Assembly (NCBI RefSeq): GCF_000987955.1
Contig: NZ_LAZU01000041.1
Location: 58,855 to 107,820 of the forward strand
Direction: 5' to 3'
DNA length: 48,966 nt
Origin: Paenibacillus sp. DMB20
GTDB taxonomy: Bacteria; Bacillota; Bacilli; Paenibacillales; Paenibacillaceae
Within the stretch, counting starts at the first letter, position 1. Every line of letters begins with the position of its first letter. The position numbers and the translations under genes were made by a program. The notes under the pieces are model-generated. The model was not told where the DNA came from, searched no databases, and was given only the letters and a program-made list of their open reading frames with translations. This document shows, one piece after another, positions 26,996 through 35,379 of this stretch.

Positions 26996-27814
26996 TTACT
27001 GTTTTCGTATTACTCGACTCATCCGTTGCCGCAAATGGAATAACCCTGCGACGAAAATCCCACCCAGAATAACCATCCCAAATAAGATGAAAAGGTTACC
27101 TATCTCCTCGTATCGTTCAGTGTATGTGACCAAATGAGGGACATTCTGAGCGACAACGAATCTTGAAATTTCCAAGTAACCTAGATGAAATCCTATGGAA
27201 GTCCATAAGGAACCGGTAATGTTGCGCAGCAATTGTAACACTGTTCCGAAAGCAAACAGTAAGATGACATAGTCTGTGTTAATGTCAACTCCGGGCTCCA
27301 TACCCGCCATTTGTTGTAAGAAATTTACTGTGACAGGCACACCTATGAACAGAAGGACTTGCCCAACATAAGCACCGACATAATGGAACTTAGTTCGCAA
27401 TCCACTATAGACCAAGCCACGCATGGTCAACTCCTCAGGCAATGCTTCATACAAAAATGCCATGCCTGTATTGACAGCTACCGCAGTTACAAATTGAAAT
27501 GAAAAATGCCATTCCACGATGTCGATCCATTCGAATTGAATAGCCAATAAAAAACCGCAAGCAGCTAGAACTACAGGAAAGCCAGCTCCAATCAACAGCT
27601 GAACCATAGCGGCTTTGGTCAACGGAAGCAACTTGTCAATCGGGTACCGTCTTCGGATCCAATTTACTGCTGCAATAACAATTAAAGAGACAAGAACGCA
27701 TTTGGTCATGGCTGCGGTCCAATCCGGACCCCCTACTTCCTCTATGAGATGTCCAGTCCATGTCGCCGTAAACAACCCAATAACCATGGATACCCAACCC
27801 AGCAATGCAACCAA
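26996..27814 (-). CDS. CPBP-family intramembrane metalloprotease
   Basis: 272 residues, about eight helices. The Abi/CPBP signature EE-x3-R is in ALPEELTMRGLVY, and a later His in GSLWTSIGFHLGYL; the family includes bacteriocin self-immunity and prenyl-protein processing enzymes. As read it starts at a TTG; upstream, ATG with AGGAGGG (near 27872) opens MRNIIIKKVEKR in another frame, so about 20 N-terminal residues may be lost to a shift. Stand-alone. Confidence 0.75.
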   Translation of the reverse strand: MVALLGWVSMVIGLFTATWTGHLIEEVGGPDWTAAMTKCVLVSLIVIAAVNWIRRRYPIDKLLPLTKAAMVQLLIGAGFPVVLAACGFLLAIQFEWIDIVEWHFSFQFVTAVAVNTGMAFLYEALPEELTMRGLVYSGLRTKFHYVGAYVGQVLLFIGVPVTVNFLQQMAGMEPGVDINTDYVILLFAFGTVLQLLRNITGSLWTSIGFHLGYLEISRFVVAQNVPHLVTYTERYEEIGNLFILFGMVILGGIFVAGLFHLRQRMSRVIRKQ

Positions 27815-28020
27815 GAACCCTTTCCTAAGATGCGAGACGTTTTTCGACCTTCTTTATTATTATATTCCTCATGAATTACGATCCCTCCTTCTCAAATCAT
27901 AAACCCTTCGGTATAGGTCAGGGTCAAGATGTGAAGGAGGGATTCTTTAACCGTAGGACTTAACGCTTTTACAGTTCATGTTTCGGTTATTTGTGATACG
28001 GTTTAGCGCGAATGATCATA

Positions 28021-28100
28021 AACTATACTGACCGCTAGCTTAACGAAAAACAGCCGGTCACAGTGGCAGGCTGCCTTCTTGTCTTTATTGAGCAATCGTT
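28021..28100. repeat. Hairpin-type boundary site, diverged
   Basis: AACTATAC-TGACC-GCTAGCTTAACG, stem CAGCC/GGCTG, CTTCTTGT, then CTTTATTGAGCAATC. The right half is nearly identical to the site at 6117 (CTTTATTGAGCTATC), the outer GTTAG is lost. Confidence 0.55.
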
Positions 28101-28169
28101 TCTATAAGTATTTTGTATAAGAATTTTGGTCCAAACATCGTTCAAGCACACCAGAAAGGAATTGTTTTT

Positions 28170-28398
28170 ATGAAAACAATCGAGATCGTGAAAGAAAATT
28201 TGTTGTTTATTCTTGGACTTGGCGCATTAGCTCTAGTGAGACCCATTTACCGTCATCCTTAGCGGCGTAGTCTCTCCACTTCTTGATGGAAAATTGCAAG
28301 GTCCATTAACTAATCCGGTTGCCCTTGTAAGTGTCTTTGCTTTAAATGCGATTTGGGGATTCATCGTTGGATTGATTGCCAAAGCACTTCGTCGTTAA
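28170..28398 (+). pseudogene. Small membrane protein, frameshifted
   Basis: ATG 28170 (AAAGGA 9 nt upstream) gives MKTIEIVKENLLFILGLGAL and then a stop at YRHP. The overlapping frame reads SGVVSPLLDGKLQGPLTN, then FALNAIWGFIVGLIAKALRR, to 28398. Together about 75 residues with two helices. The break lies between about 28236 and 28262 and is not in a long homopolymer. Function unknown. Confidence 0.5.
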
Positions 28399-28477
28399 CG
28401 ATAGATACAACCGTAGGTTGATATTTGCGCATCAGGAGCTGAAACGACACGAACTTGGCAGATTGTCCGAGATAGAA

Positions 28478-28509
28478 ATAAACCGGCTGCATGTTTGCAG
28501 CCGGTTTAT
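28478..28509. terminator. Perfect hairpin
   Basis: ATAAACCGGCTGC/GCAGCCGGTTTAT, 13-bp stem with a 6-nt loop and no long T-run. It lies downstream of the 28170 gene; a weak terminator or processing signal. Confidence 0.5.
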
Positions 28510-28704
28510 GTTGATTCGAGTCCAATAATATAGAAGAAAGGCCGTACTTGGCACCTTCCTCGACTCATCTAAATGTATCGCGATTCCTTTATATCCCAGA
28601 AGTGCCAAGTCGCTATTGCAATTATAACATTTCCCAATCGAAAAAAGGGAGCAAACTACTATAACTATTCGGCCCGATAAAAGGAGTAATGGAACATCAC
28701 TTCA

Positions 28705-29472
28705 CTAAGCTGCATTCCGTTTGTATGCGCGCACCGCAAATAGATATGCGACGATCATTATCCCTAAGCACCACGCTAAAGCGACCCAGATATCATTGCC
28801 TACCGGTTGACTTGATAATAGTGCACGGATGGTCTCTACGATAGACGTCACCGGCTGGTTTTCGGCAAAGGCGCGTACGACTGACGGCATCGTTTCGGTA
28901 GGCACAAAGGCAGAACTGATGAATGGCAGGAAGATCAACGGATAGGAAAAGGCGCTTGCTCCTTCCACCGTTTTTGCGGATAGTCCGGCAATGGCCGCGA
29001 CCCAAGTCAAAGCCAGCGTAAACAGCACGAGTATACCTGCTACGGCAAACCAAGACAGTACGCCTGCCGACGAGCGAAAGCCCATAATGTGCGCTACGAG
29101 AATGATGACGACAATAGAAATGATGTTGGATACCACCGAGGTCAGCACGTGCCCCCAAAGCACGGTGGAACGCGCAATCGGCATGGAGTGGAACCGCTCA
29201 ATGATGCCCCGTTGCTTATCCAAAAACAGGCGGTAAGCCACGTAGGCCACCCCGCTGGCAATCGCCATAAGCAGTATACCAGGCAACAGGAAGTTCACAT
29301 AATTATCCGTACCGGTTTCGATTGCGCCGCCAAACACATAGACGAACAGCAGCATCATTGCAATCGGAGTGATGCAGACGGTGAAGATGGTGTCCATACT
29401 GCGGAAAATATGGCGCATGGAACGTCCAAGCATTACGCTCATGTCGCTGAAAAAGTGGTTTTTTGCCTCCAT
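28705..29472 (-). CDS. ABC-2 type permease (DrrB-like multidrug export)
   Basis: 255 residues, six helices. ITPIAMMLLFVYVFGGAI and ISSAFVPTETMPSVVRAF are typical of daunorubicin-resistance DrrB-type permeases. It directly follows the ATPase stop (29473). Last gene of the PadR-controlled operon; substrate unknown, probably a hydrophobic drug. Confidence 0.85.
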   Translation of the reverse strand: MEAKNHFFSDMSVMLGRSMRHIFRSMDTIFTVCITPIAMMLLFVYVFGGAIETGTDNYVNFLLPGILLMAIASGVAYVAYRLFLDKQRGIIERFHSMPIARSTVLWGHVLTSVVSNIISIVVIILVAHIMGFRSSAGVLSWFAVAGILVLFTLALTWVAAIAGLSAKTVEGASAFSYPLIFLPFISSAFVPTETMPSVVRAFAENQPVTSIVETIRALLSSQPVGNDIWVALAWCLGIMIVAYLFAVRAYKRNAA

Positions 29473-30231
29473 TTACATGGCCTCCTTTTTACCGATGATT
29501 GCGAGGAATACTTCCTCCAATGTCGGCTGTTTTTCAACATACTCTACCTTAGCTTTCGGGAACAGCTGTTTCAGCTCCGCGAGCGTGCCGCTGGCGATAA
29601 TCCTGCCCTCGTGCAGAATGGAAATTCGGTTGGCAAGCTGCTCAGCTTCCTCTAAATACTGCGTGGTCAGGAATACCGTCGTGCCGCCTTCGGCAAGCTC
29701 CTTTACAATCTTCCAAACCTCGATACGTGCCTCAGGGTCAAGCCCTGTGGTTGGCTCGTCAAGGAAAATGATCTGCGGTTTGCCCACGAGGCTCAAAGCG
29801 ATGTCGAGCCTGCGGCGCATACCACCCGAATAAGTAGATGGCTTACGGTCGGCGGCATCAGTTAAACCGAAGCGTTTCAGCAAGTCGTCCGCAACTTGGC
29901 GCGGATGATCCAGATGCCGCAACTTGGCAATCATGATCAGATTTTCCCGTCCGGTCAATATCTCGTCCACGGCGGCAAATTGCCCGGTCAGACTGATCGC
30001 ATGCCGCACATTCTCGGGTTTTGACGCGACGTCAAATCCGTTTACGGTGGCGGTGCCGCCGTCCTGTTTGAGCAGCGTGGTGAGGATTCTGACAATCGTC
30101 GTCTTACCCGCGCCGTTGGAGCCAAGCAGGGCGAATATCTCACCTCGCTTCACTTCAAAATCGACGCCCTTTAGGACTTCTGTATCCTTGAAGGACTTTC
30201 GCAGACCTCTCACTTCAATTGCTTTTTCCAC
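29473..30231 (-). CDS. ABC transporter ATPase (DrrA-like)
   Basis: 252 residues. Walker A GSNGAGKTT, signature YSGGMRRRLDIA, Walker B IIFLDEPTTGLD, H-loop TTQYLEE; the C-terminal extension (KAKVEYVEKQPTLEEVFL) is the DrrA regulatory tail. It pairs with the permease immediately downstream. Operon: padR, two DUF1048 genes, this gene, permease. Confidence 0.9.
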   Translation of the reverse strand: MEKAIEVRGLRKSFKDTEVLKGVDFEVKRGEIFALLGSNGAGKTTIVRILTTLLKQDGGTATVNGFDVASKPENVRHAISLTGQFAAVDEILTGRENLIMIAKLRHLDHPRQVADDLLKRFGLTDAADRKPSTYSGGMRRRLDIALSLVGKPQIIFLDEPTTGLDPEARIEVWKIVKELAEGGTTVFLTTQYLEEAEQLANRISILHEGRIIASGTLAELKQLFPKAKVEYVEKQPTLEEVFLAIIGKKEAM

Positions 30232-30246
30232 CCCGATATCCCCCTT

Positions 30247-30597
30247 TTACTTTGTTTTATCCGTAACCTTTTTCATGGCCTTGTTAACTTCTTGGTCAAC
30301 AGATTCTTGATAGATGTCAGCGAAAGTTTTTGAATCTTTGATTAGATCGTCGCAGAAAGCCGCTACGTCACTGCCAGTCACTTCGAGCACGCCTTTCCCC
30401 AGGGCCGCACCCTCTTCGAAAAGATCGATAATCCCCGAGAGCAAACCCGTCCCGTCGGTTAGCTGGACAGGGCCGACCTTAAAGAGATATTTTTGAATCT
30501 CTCTATAAACAATCTGATAATCTTGCGGGAGCGCTTTGACACGCGCCACGTGCGCTCGCCACTCCTTTTTGCCTTCGATGATATCTCGAATTCTCAT
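30247..30597 (-). CDS. DUF1048 family protein
   Basis: 116 residues, helical. VKALPQDYQIVYREIQKYLF and LLSGIIDLFEEGAALGKGV are characteristic of DUF1048, which commonly follows PadR genes with drug-efflux ABC transporters in Bacillota. Paralogue of the preceding gene. Molecular role unknown. Confidence 0.8.
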   Translation of the reverse strand: MRIRDIIEGKKEWRAHVARVKALPQDYQIVYREIQKYLFKVGPVQLTDGTGLLSGIIDLFEEGAALGKGVLEVTGSDVAAFCDDLIKDSKTFADIYQESVDQEVNKAMKKVTDKTK

Positions 30598-30610
30598 TTT
30601 ATCTTTCCTC

Positions 30611-30959
30611 CTATTTACCTAGTTTTTTAGCGATATTATTGTTGAGTTGCTCGCGCCACTTGTCCCGAAGAGACTTTGCCCCTTCTTCGCCGGCGAGCGC
30701 TGAACAGAAGCCTTTGATATCGTCGCCCAAAACCTCTTGGACACTCTGACCATCCGCCGCCGATTCTTCGAGTAGGCCAAGCACGCCGTCAAGAATTGGC
30801 ATAAGGTTACGACCGGTGAAATCGGAGTACGTCCAAATATTTTCATTTATTTTTTCCCATGCTGCTTGATAATCGGCTGGCAGCTTTTTTGGCTCGTGAT
30901 TCAAAAGCTTTCATTTCTTTAGTCATGTCGCTGCCGGTGATCTTTTCCCAAAAATTCAT
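30611..30959 (-). pseudogene. DUF1048 family protein, frameshifted near N-terminus
   Basis: ATG 30959 (GGAGAGAGAACG upstream) reads MNFWEKITGSDMTKEMKAFE, then ESRAKK; one base too many in the six-T run (30885-30890) shifts it. The second frame continues LPADYQAAWEKINENIW and VQEVLGDDIKGFC to 30611. About 115 residues, matching its paralogue downstream. The ATG overlaps the corrected padR stop (ATGA). Confidence 0.75.
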
Positions 30960-31292
30960 CGTTCTCTCTCCTTTAACTCGTTAATTTTTGATGATACGAA
31001 CTCCCATTTTTCCCAGAACTTCCGCAGCTCTTCGCGGCCCGCGTCGTTGATCGCGAAAAAACTTCCGCGGCGGTCCCATGTCGGAGGGCTTCTTGGTGAT
31101 CTCCACCAACTTGTTTTTTTCAAGCCGGATCAGGATGGTGTACACCGTTCCCTCCACAACATCTGAGAAGCCGAGGGCGTTTAGTCGACGCGTGATTTCG
31201 TAGCCGTAGGTTTCTTTGCGGCTTATAATTTCAAGGACACAGCCCTCAAGCACGCCTTTGAGCATTTCCGTTAGGTTTTCCAGCACAATCAC
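30956..31292 (-). pseudogene. PadR-family repressor, frameshifted at C-terminus
   Basis: PadR winged helix: LEGCVLEIISRKETYGYEI, then EGTVYTILIRLEKNKLV. After PPRKFF a surplus base in the six-A run (31056-31061) shifts the frame; corrected, it reads AINDAGREELRKFWEKW and ends with a TGA that overlaps the next ATG. About 111 residues. It probably represses the operon it heads and is released by an exported drug. Confidence 0.8.
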
Positions 31293-31406
31293 CCCTTGCT
31301 ATTCTGTATGACTGGTATCAAGTGTTACTTACTACTGCTATATAGTAACACGTAGTAGTTGGTCTGTCAATGGCATTTGCTCTGACACGGATTTTACATT
31401 TTCAAC

Positions 31407-31590
31407 TATCCTGCCCGTTAGCTTAATGAATTAGAGCAGTGATAAGTAGTTAAATACTTATCCAATCGATAATCGGACCATCTTCTTGTCCTTTACGGCA
31501 ATCGGTACAAGTTCTTGTCCTCGACTCGGGACAAGAACTTGTACCGATAAAACAAAAAAAGCCGCTAAAATAGCGACTTTTCAATGGGAC
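31407..31590 (-). repeat. Long-type repeat, most complete copy; right end of the array
   Basis: CTATCCTGCCCGTTAGCTT boundary; GATAAGTA/TACTTATC hairpin; CGATAATCGGACCATC; then TCGGTACAAGTTCTTGTCC and its perfect 19-bp inverse around a 7-nt loop; an A-run with GCCGCTAAAATAGCGAC, which on the minus strand is an intrinsic terminator; ends at CAATGGGAC. No further copy is seen to the right. Confidence 0.85.
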
Positions 31591-31628
31591 TTAGGAGAAT
31601 AATTTTCAATGGAATTAAAAGCAGTGTA

Positions 31629-31647
31629 ACCCGGCCTTAGGCCGGGT
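31629..31647. terminator. GC-rich terminator
   Basis: ACCCGGCCT-T-AGGCCGGGT, perfect 9-bp arms with a T-rich stretch on the minus-strand side (CTTTTAATT). It ends the transporter/small-protein operon. Confidence 0.75.
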
Positions 31648-31661
31648 GTATGAGATTGTTC

Positions 31662-31949
31662 TTATTTTTGCGTCCATTTTTTAGGCAAATATTTATTGAT
31701 CGTATGGATTCCCTCATTGTTGATTGCATAGTACATACATAATTCCCCGTTAGCATCCAGCTCGTAATGGACCTCGTCAATCAGTCCGTTTGCCTGCAAG
31801 GACAGCATATGATCCAGAAAGTTTGCTCTTGTAAATTGACGTTCTCCACCGTATTCGCTTTTCAAAGCGTCCATTGCATCATCAATATTTGCTTGCTGCA
31901 CAGTGGACATGAAAAGCAGCACCCGGGAGCGAATCGGCAACAATGGCAT
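31662..31949 (-). CDS. Small protein downstream of transporter, possibly winged-helix
   Basis: 95 residues; AGGAGG lies 9 nt before the ATG, inside the transporter gene's end. Helical N-terminal part (IDDAMDALKSEYGGERQF) followed by LDHMLSLQANGLIDEV and a beta-hairpin-like HYELDANGELCMYYAI suggest a small winged-helix or PadR-like fold (inference). Coupled with the transporter, so probably part of choline-locus control. No family named. Confidence 0.55.
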   Translation of the reverse strand: MPLLPIRSRVLLFMSTVQQANIDDAMDALKSEYGGERQFTRANFLDHMLSLQANGLIDEVHYELDANGELCMYYAINNEGIHTINKYLPKKWTQK

Positions 31950-31953
31950 TTGC

Positions 31954-32952
31954 TTACGCCTCCTTCTTTTTGAACAGATCCATTGGATTCATTGAAACTA
32001 AAAGCGCTCCAAGTGTAATGATAATTGCACCGGCAATTATCGTTGGAGTCAACGCATTGCCGAGGAAGATAGCTGCAAAGACAACCCCCCATAGCACATA
32101 GGTAATGTTGAGCGACATTCCGACAGCAACGCCAACCATATTGTTGGCCATATACCAAGTCAGGAAAGAGATTGCCGTAAACAGGGCCGCAGCCGCGATA
32201 ATGAGCATTGGCGATACGGAGCCAAGCGCGGAAGCAAAGAGATCCGTCGCGCTGAAGATAGGGATCAGTACGGCAATGTAAACGATTCCGGAAACGCCCT
32301 CGCGAATGGTAATGGCAATATTGGAATCCAGCATGGACATCCCGAAAGTGGCAAATACGCCTTCCAGTCCCCAGCCAAGTGCGGCCACCAGTGCAAAAAT
32401 AATGCCTAGTGTGAAATTATCCACTCCACCTTCAGGCTTGACATAAGAAATGAGCGCCGCTCCGATAACACAGATGAACATGCCGACGGCCACGCGTTTA
32501 TCAATCTTCTGCTTCAGGAACATTCGCGCGAAAATAGCACCAAACATCGGACAAAGCGCCGAAATCGGGATAGCCGCTGCTCCGGCCATATCAATCCCAA
32601 CCAGATAGGCCCCGTTGGCGATCGGGCCGCCAAACACCGCGGCAATTGCGACCATCAACCCTGGTATGGTTACCAGACTGCGGCCGATTTCTTTGATCTT
32701 CCCATTCTTTAAGTTCCAGATCAGAAGCCAGATCGCCGCCAAAGCATCATTAATCGCCGATGCCACTATAGGCGCCGCAAACGCTCCTACGACCCCCAGA
32801 AAGGGATCCTTCATCATAGCCAAAGCAACAATAGTACTGTAAAGGCCGAACGTTAACCCGGAAATCAGTCCGTAAACGATTCCATTTCTTCGGAAACGAC
32901 TGTTCATCTTTTGTTTCAGCATGCCGGCCGAAGCCACTGCTTCCTTCATCAT
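31954..32952 (-). CDS. EamA/DMT-family transporter, candidate choline importer
   Basis: 332 residues from ATG 32952 (GAGGTG 5 nt upstream), ten helices in two EamA halves (LISGLTFGLYSTIVALAMM; LVAALGWGLEGVFATFG). DMT proteins include the choline permease LicB. The position next to a choline lyase locus, the lack of any BetT or ABC choline carrier and the shared operator-like motif support substrate uptake (inference). Starting at 33009 instead would add 19 residues without a ribosome site. Confidence 0.75.
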   Translation of the reverse strand: MMKEAVASAGMLKQKMNSRFRRNGIVYGLISGLTFGLYSTIVALAMMKDPFLGVVGAFAAPIVASAINDALAAIWLLIWNLKNGKIKEIGRSLVTIPGLMVAIAAVFGGPIANGAYLVGIDMAGAAAIPISALCPMFGAIFARMFLKQKIDKRVAVGMFICVIGAALISYVKPEGGVDNFTLGIIFALVAALGWGLEGVFATFGMSMLDSNIAITIREGVSGIVYIAVLIPIFSATDLFASALGSVSPMLIIAAAALFTAISFLTWYMANNMVGVAVGMSLNITYVLWGVVFAAIFLGNALTPTIIAGAIIITLGALLVSMNPMDLFKKKEA

Positions 32953-32995
32953 CCATACACCTCTGTTAAGTAGATTTGTCTTTGTAGATGTATCT

Positions 32996-33940
32996 TCATT
33001 GTATAACAAAGCGGCTATTGCGCCTGTTACTAACCGTACCTCTTGTTGGACTTCCTAAATCACTTTTTTTCTTCAATCTGGTACTTTTTCGTACTTTTAG
33101 GACGACGTAGTAAAAATAAAAAAAACTCCCACCCGACACTTCGTCGGGGGAAGTTTCCTTGATTCTGTCTATAAAGGTTTTTTTTACACTCGAGCTAGAA
33201 CGCTTTTTTTTGTATTCCTTCGGCGTCATATTCATTTGCTTGTAGAATACCCGGTTGAAATAAGACGGATCGGTAAAGCCGCATTCTGTGGAGATGCGAT
33301 AGGCGGGATACCCGGTAGTCTCAAGAAGCTTGCAGGCATGTGCAATCTTGAGCTTGTTGACATAATCCGTATAAGTAACGCCGAGCTCCCTTTTGAATAT
33401 GCGGCTAAAATATTGGGCATTCATGTACACATGACTCGCCACCATTTGCAGGGTCAGCTTATCTTTGTAATTTTGCTGAATATAATCGACGGCTTCTTGA
33501 ATAAAGCGCTGACATTCTTGAGCCGATTCGATCTGATAAGTTTCGTTTGCTCCATTTTCTTCTGATTGAGCGGCCTTCTCCAGCCCCTTACGAATCATTT
33601 GCCGCAATTTTTCCGGCTTGACCGGCTTAAGCAGATATTCGTGTACCTGCAGACTGATTGCCGCCTGTGCATAGGAGAAATCCGAGCTGGCCGACAAAAT
33701 CGTCACGCAGGCGTTAGGGAGAAAGCGGCGAATTTCCTGCAACGAGGATATTCCATCCATTTCAGGCAGCATGATATCCATAAAAATAATATCCGGCCGA
33801 TATTGCTTGGCGAGCTTAATCGCTTGCATACCGGTATCGCAAATAAGAAGCTTATCTTCAGCACCTAGCATTTCCTGCGTGATGGATTGAAGAAATTCCT
33901 GTTCTATCGGTTCATCTTCAACAAACATAACTATGCTCAT
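32996..33940 (-). CDS. AraC-type response regulator of the choline locus
   Basis: Receiver (VMFVEDEPIEQEF, IIFMDIMLPEMDG with phospho-Asp, EYLLKPVKPEKL) plus a C-terminal AraC domain (VASHVYMNAQYFSRIFKREL, GFTDPSYFNRVFYKQMNM). ATG 33940 has GAGGTG 8 nt upstream. After PKEYKK the reading continues 60 odd codons through the terminator; deleting one T in the eight-T run at 33204-33211 gives KSVLARV and a stop at 33184-33186, so the real protein is probably about 257 residues. Partner of the PocR kinase; likely activates the shell operon and transporter. Confidence 0.85.
   Translation of the reverse strand: MSIVMFVEDEPIEQEFLQSITQEMLGAEDKLLICDTGMQAIKLAKQYRPDIIFMDIMLPEMDGISSLQEIRRFLPNACVTILSASSDFSYAQAAISLQVHEYLLKPVKPEKLRQMIRKGLEKAAQSEENGANETYQIESAQECQRFIQEAVDYIQQNYKDKLTLQMVASHVYMNAQYFSRIFKRELGVTYTDYVNKLKIAHACKLLETTGYPAYRISTECGFTDPSYFNRVFYKQMNMTPKEYKKKRSSSSVKKTFIDRIKETSPDEVSGGSFFYFYYVVLKVRKSTRLKKKSDLGSPTRGTVSNRRNSRFVIQ
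33074..33084 (-). promoter_or_regulatory. Candidate response-regulator operator before transporter
   Basis: CAATCTGGTAC on the plus strand (GTACCAGATTG in the direction of transcription), 122 nt before the transporter start. The identical 11 bases occur before the shell operon at 48445-48455 in the same orientation. A second GTAC (AGTACG) lies 5 nt upstream. Confidence 0.5.
33112..33153 (-). terminator. Terminator after response regulator
   Basis: Minus strand: CCCGAC-GAAGT-GTCGGG with extended outer pairs, followed by eight Ts and ATTTTTA. As read, the response-regulator frame runs straight through it, which argues the true stop is upstream at 33184. Confidence 0.8.
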
Positions 33941-33947
33941 TGCATCA

Positions 33948-35126
33948 TCACCTCGCATTTGGTTGGGTGGGGATGCGGATGTTAACCGTGCTCCCGCTGT
34001 AATCGGATTTCACGATCGATAACCCATACTCTTCTCCGAAATAACGCTTCAAACGGCTATCGGTACTCCGAAAGCCCACGCCGATCTTGCTGTCCGGCTG
34101 ATGAATGAGCTTTAGTACCTCCGGCGAGAACCCGTTGCCGTTGTCTATAACAGAAATGGTGATATCATTTCTGTACTTTTCGGCAATCAGACGAACGATC
34201 CCCCCGTCCCGCTTAGGGGTTATTCCATGAATGACTGCATTTTCAACAATAGGCTGAATCACCAAATTAGGAATGCGATAAGCCTTTAATTCATTAGGAA
34301 CAATGATTTCATACTGCAGACGATTTTTGAAACGCGCCTTTTGTATATACAAATACTTCTCAATGTTATCTATTTCGGATGCGATGGTATGAAGCTGATC
34401 ATCCTGCTTCACATTGTATCGCAGCAAGTCGGACAGGCAATAGATCAATTCCTCCGTCGTATGGGAGTGTTCGAAATAGGCGATGCGGGCAATGGAATTC
34501 AAGGTATTGAACAGGAAATGTGGATTGATGACGAGAGACATATTTTTGGCTTCTAAGTCAATCACTTTCTTCTCCAGTATTTCTTTTTCCGCAGACAGAC
34601 GATTGATAATCCCTGTGTTGTCCTGCGCGCTTTCGGCGATGTCGAGCGCAATATTCCTTGCGATATGATGGCAAAGCTGCTCGTGAATATCTGCTTTATC
34701 CTGGTCAATGGTTGGAAAAGCCGATATCGCCTTCGCGACAACCTCCAAATCCAGCCCCTTCATTTCGGCCAATTCCGCCGTATTAATCAGATACTTCTGA
34801 AATTCCCTCTCCTGGGAATACGCCTGCATCCCCGATATGAAGCCAACAACCTCATCTTTGATCATAATAGGCAGCAAAATATTCTCCAGGCCGTAACAGC
34901 AAACAAATCGCCCCTGTTCGCCGGTATTAAAGCGCTTCAAATAATCCGCGCAAGGTCGCGTAGGATTCTCCCAACAAATATGCCTGCAGAAATCAGGGGA
35001 CGGATTGAACTCCAGCAACACGTCTCCATTGTTATCGTGCAGCAGCAGCGAGAACTTGGAAAGAGACAGGATGCCGCTGTATCGTGCGTATACTTTGGTT
35101 GCGATCGGACTATTGGTTTTCAGCAT
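33948..35126 (-). CDS. PocR-domain sensor histidine kinase
   Basis: 392 residues from ATG 35126; upstream codons to 35417 are non-coding. The N-terminal PocR sensory domain has its Cys motif (CRHICWENPTRPCADYLKR, FVCCYGLENILLPI), which in this family binds small metabolites. No membrane helix, so a cytoplasmic sensor. A coiled coil (about 165-185) leads to a LytS/YesM-type kinase: NPHFLFNTLNSIARI and VIDNGNGF. The end overlaps the regulator leader. It may sense choline or a downstream metabolite (inference). Confidence 0.85.
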   Translation of the reverse strand: MLKTNSPIATKVYARYSGILSLSKFSLLLHDNNGDVLLEFNPSPDFCRHICWENPTRPCADYLKRFNTGEQGRFVCCYGLENILLPIMIKDEVVGFISGMQAYSQEREFQKYLINTAELAEMKGLDLEVVAKAISAFPTIDQDKADIHEQLCHHIARNIALDIAESAQDNTGIINRLSAEKEILEKKVIDLEAKNMSLVINPHFLFNTLNSIARIAYFEHSHTTEELIYCLSDLLRYNVKQDDQLHTIASEIDNIEKYLYIQKARFKNRLQYEIIVPNELKAYRIPNLVIQPIVENAVIHGITPKRDGGIVRLIAEKYRNDITISVIDNGNGFSPEVLKLIHQPDSKIGVGFRSTDSRLKRYFGEEYGLSIVKSDYSGSTVNIRIPTQPNAR

Positions 35127-35315
35127 AATCTCGTTGCACCCTTTCACCGAAAATGAACGGGAAAATAGACGTTGCATGCTAAATTTTTCACAATATATTA
35201 TCTTTATTATAGCAATTTTCAACCTGTTTGGAAATAGTACATCCCTCCTCCTCAAAGCCTTATTTATAGAAAATACACCACTTCGACAAGCTTTCGACAA
35301 GCGGATTGTTACAGA

Positions 35316-35357
35316 CAAAAATAAAAAGGCCAGAACCCGTTTTACCGAGTTTTGGCC
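35316..35357 (-). terminator. Terminator of the microcompartment operon
   Basis: Minus strand: GGCCAAAACTCG / CGGGTTCTGGCC stem with one mismatch, then TTTTTATTTTTG. 20 nt after the last shell gene. Confidence 0.85.
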
Positions 35358-35379
35358 CTTTTCAGAACATCGATATAAA

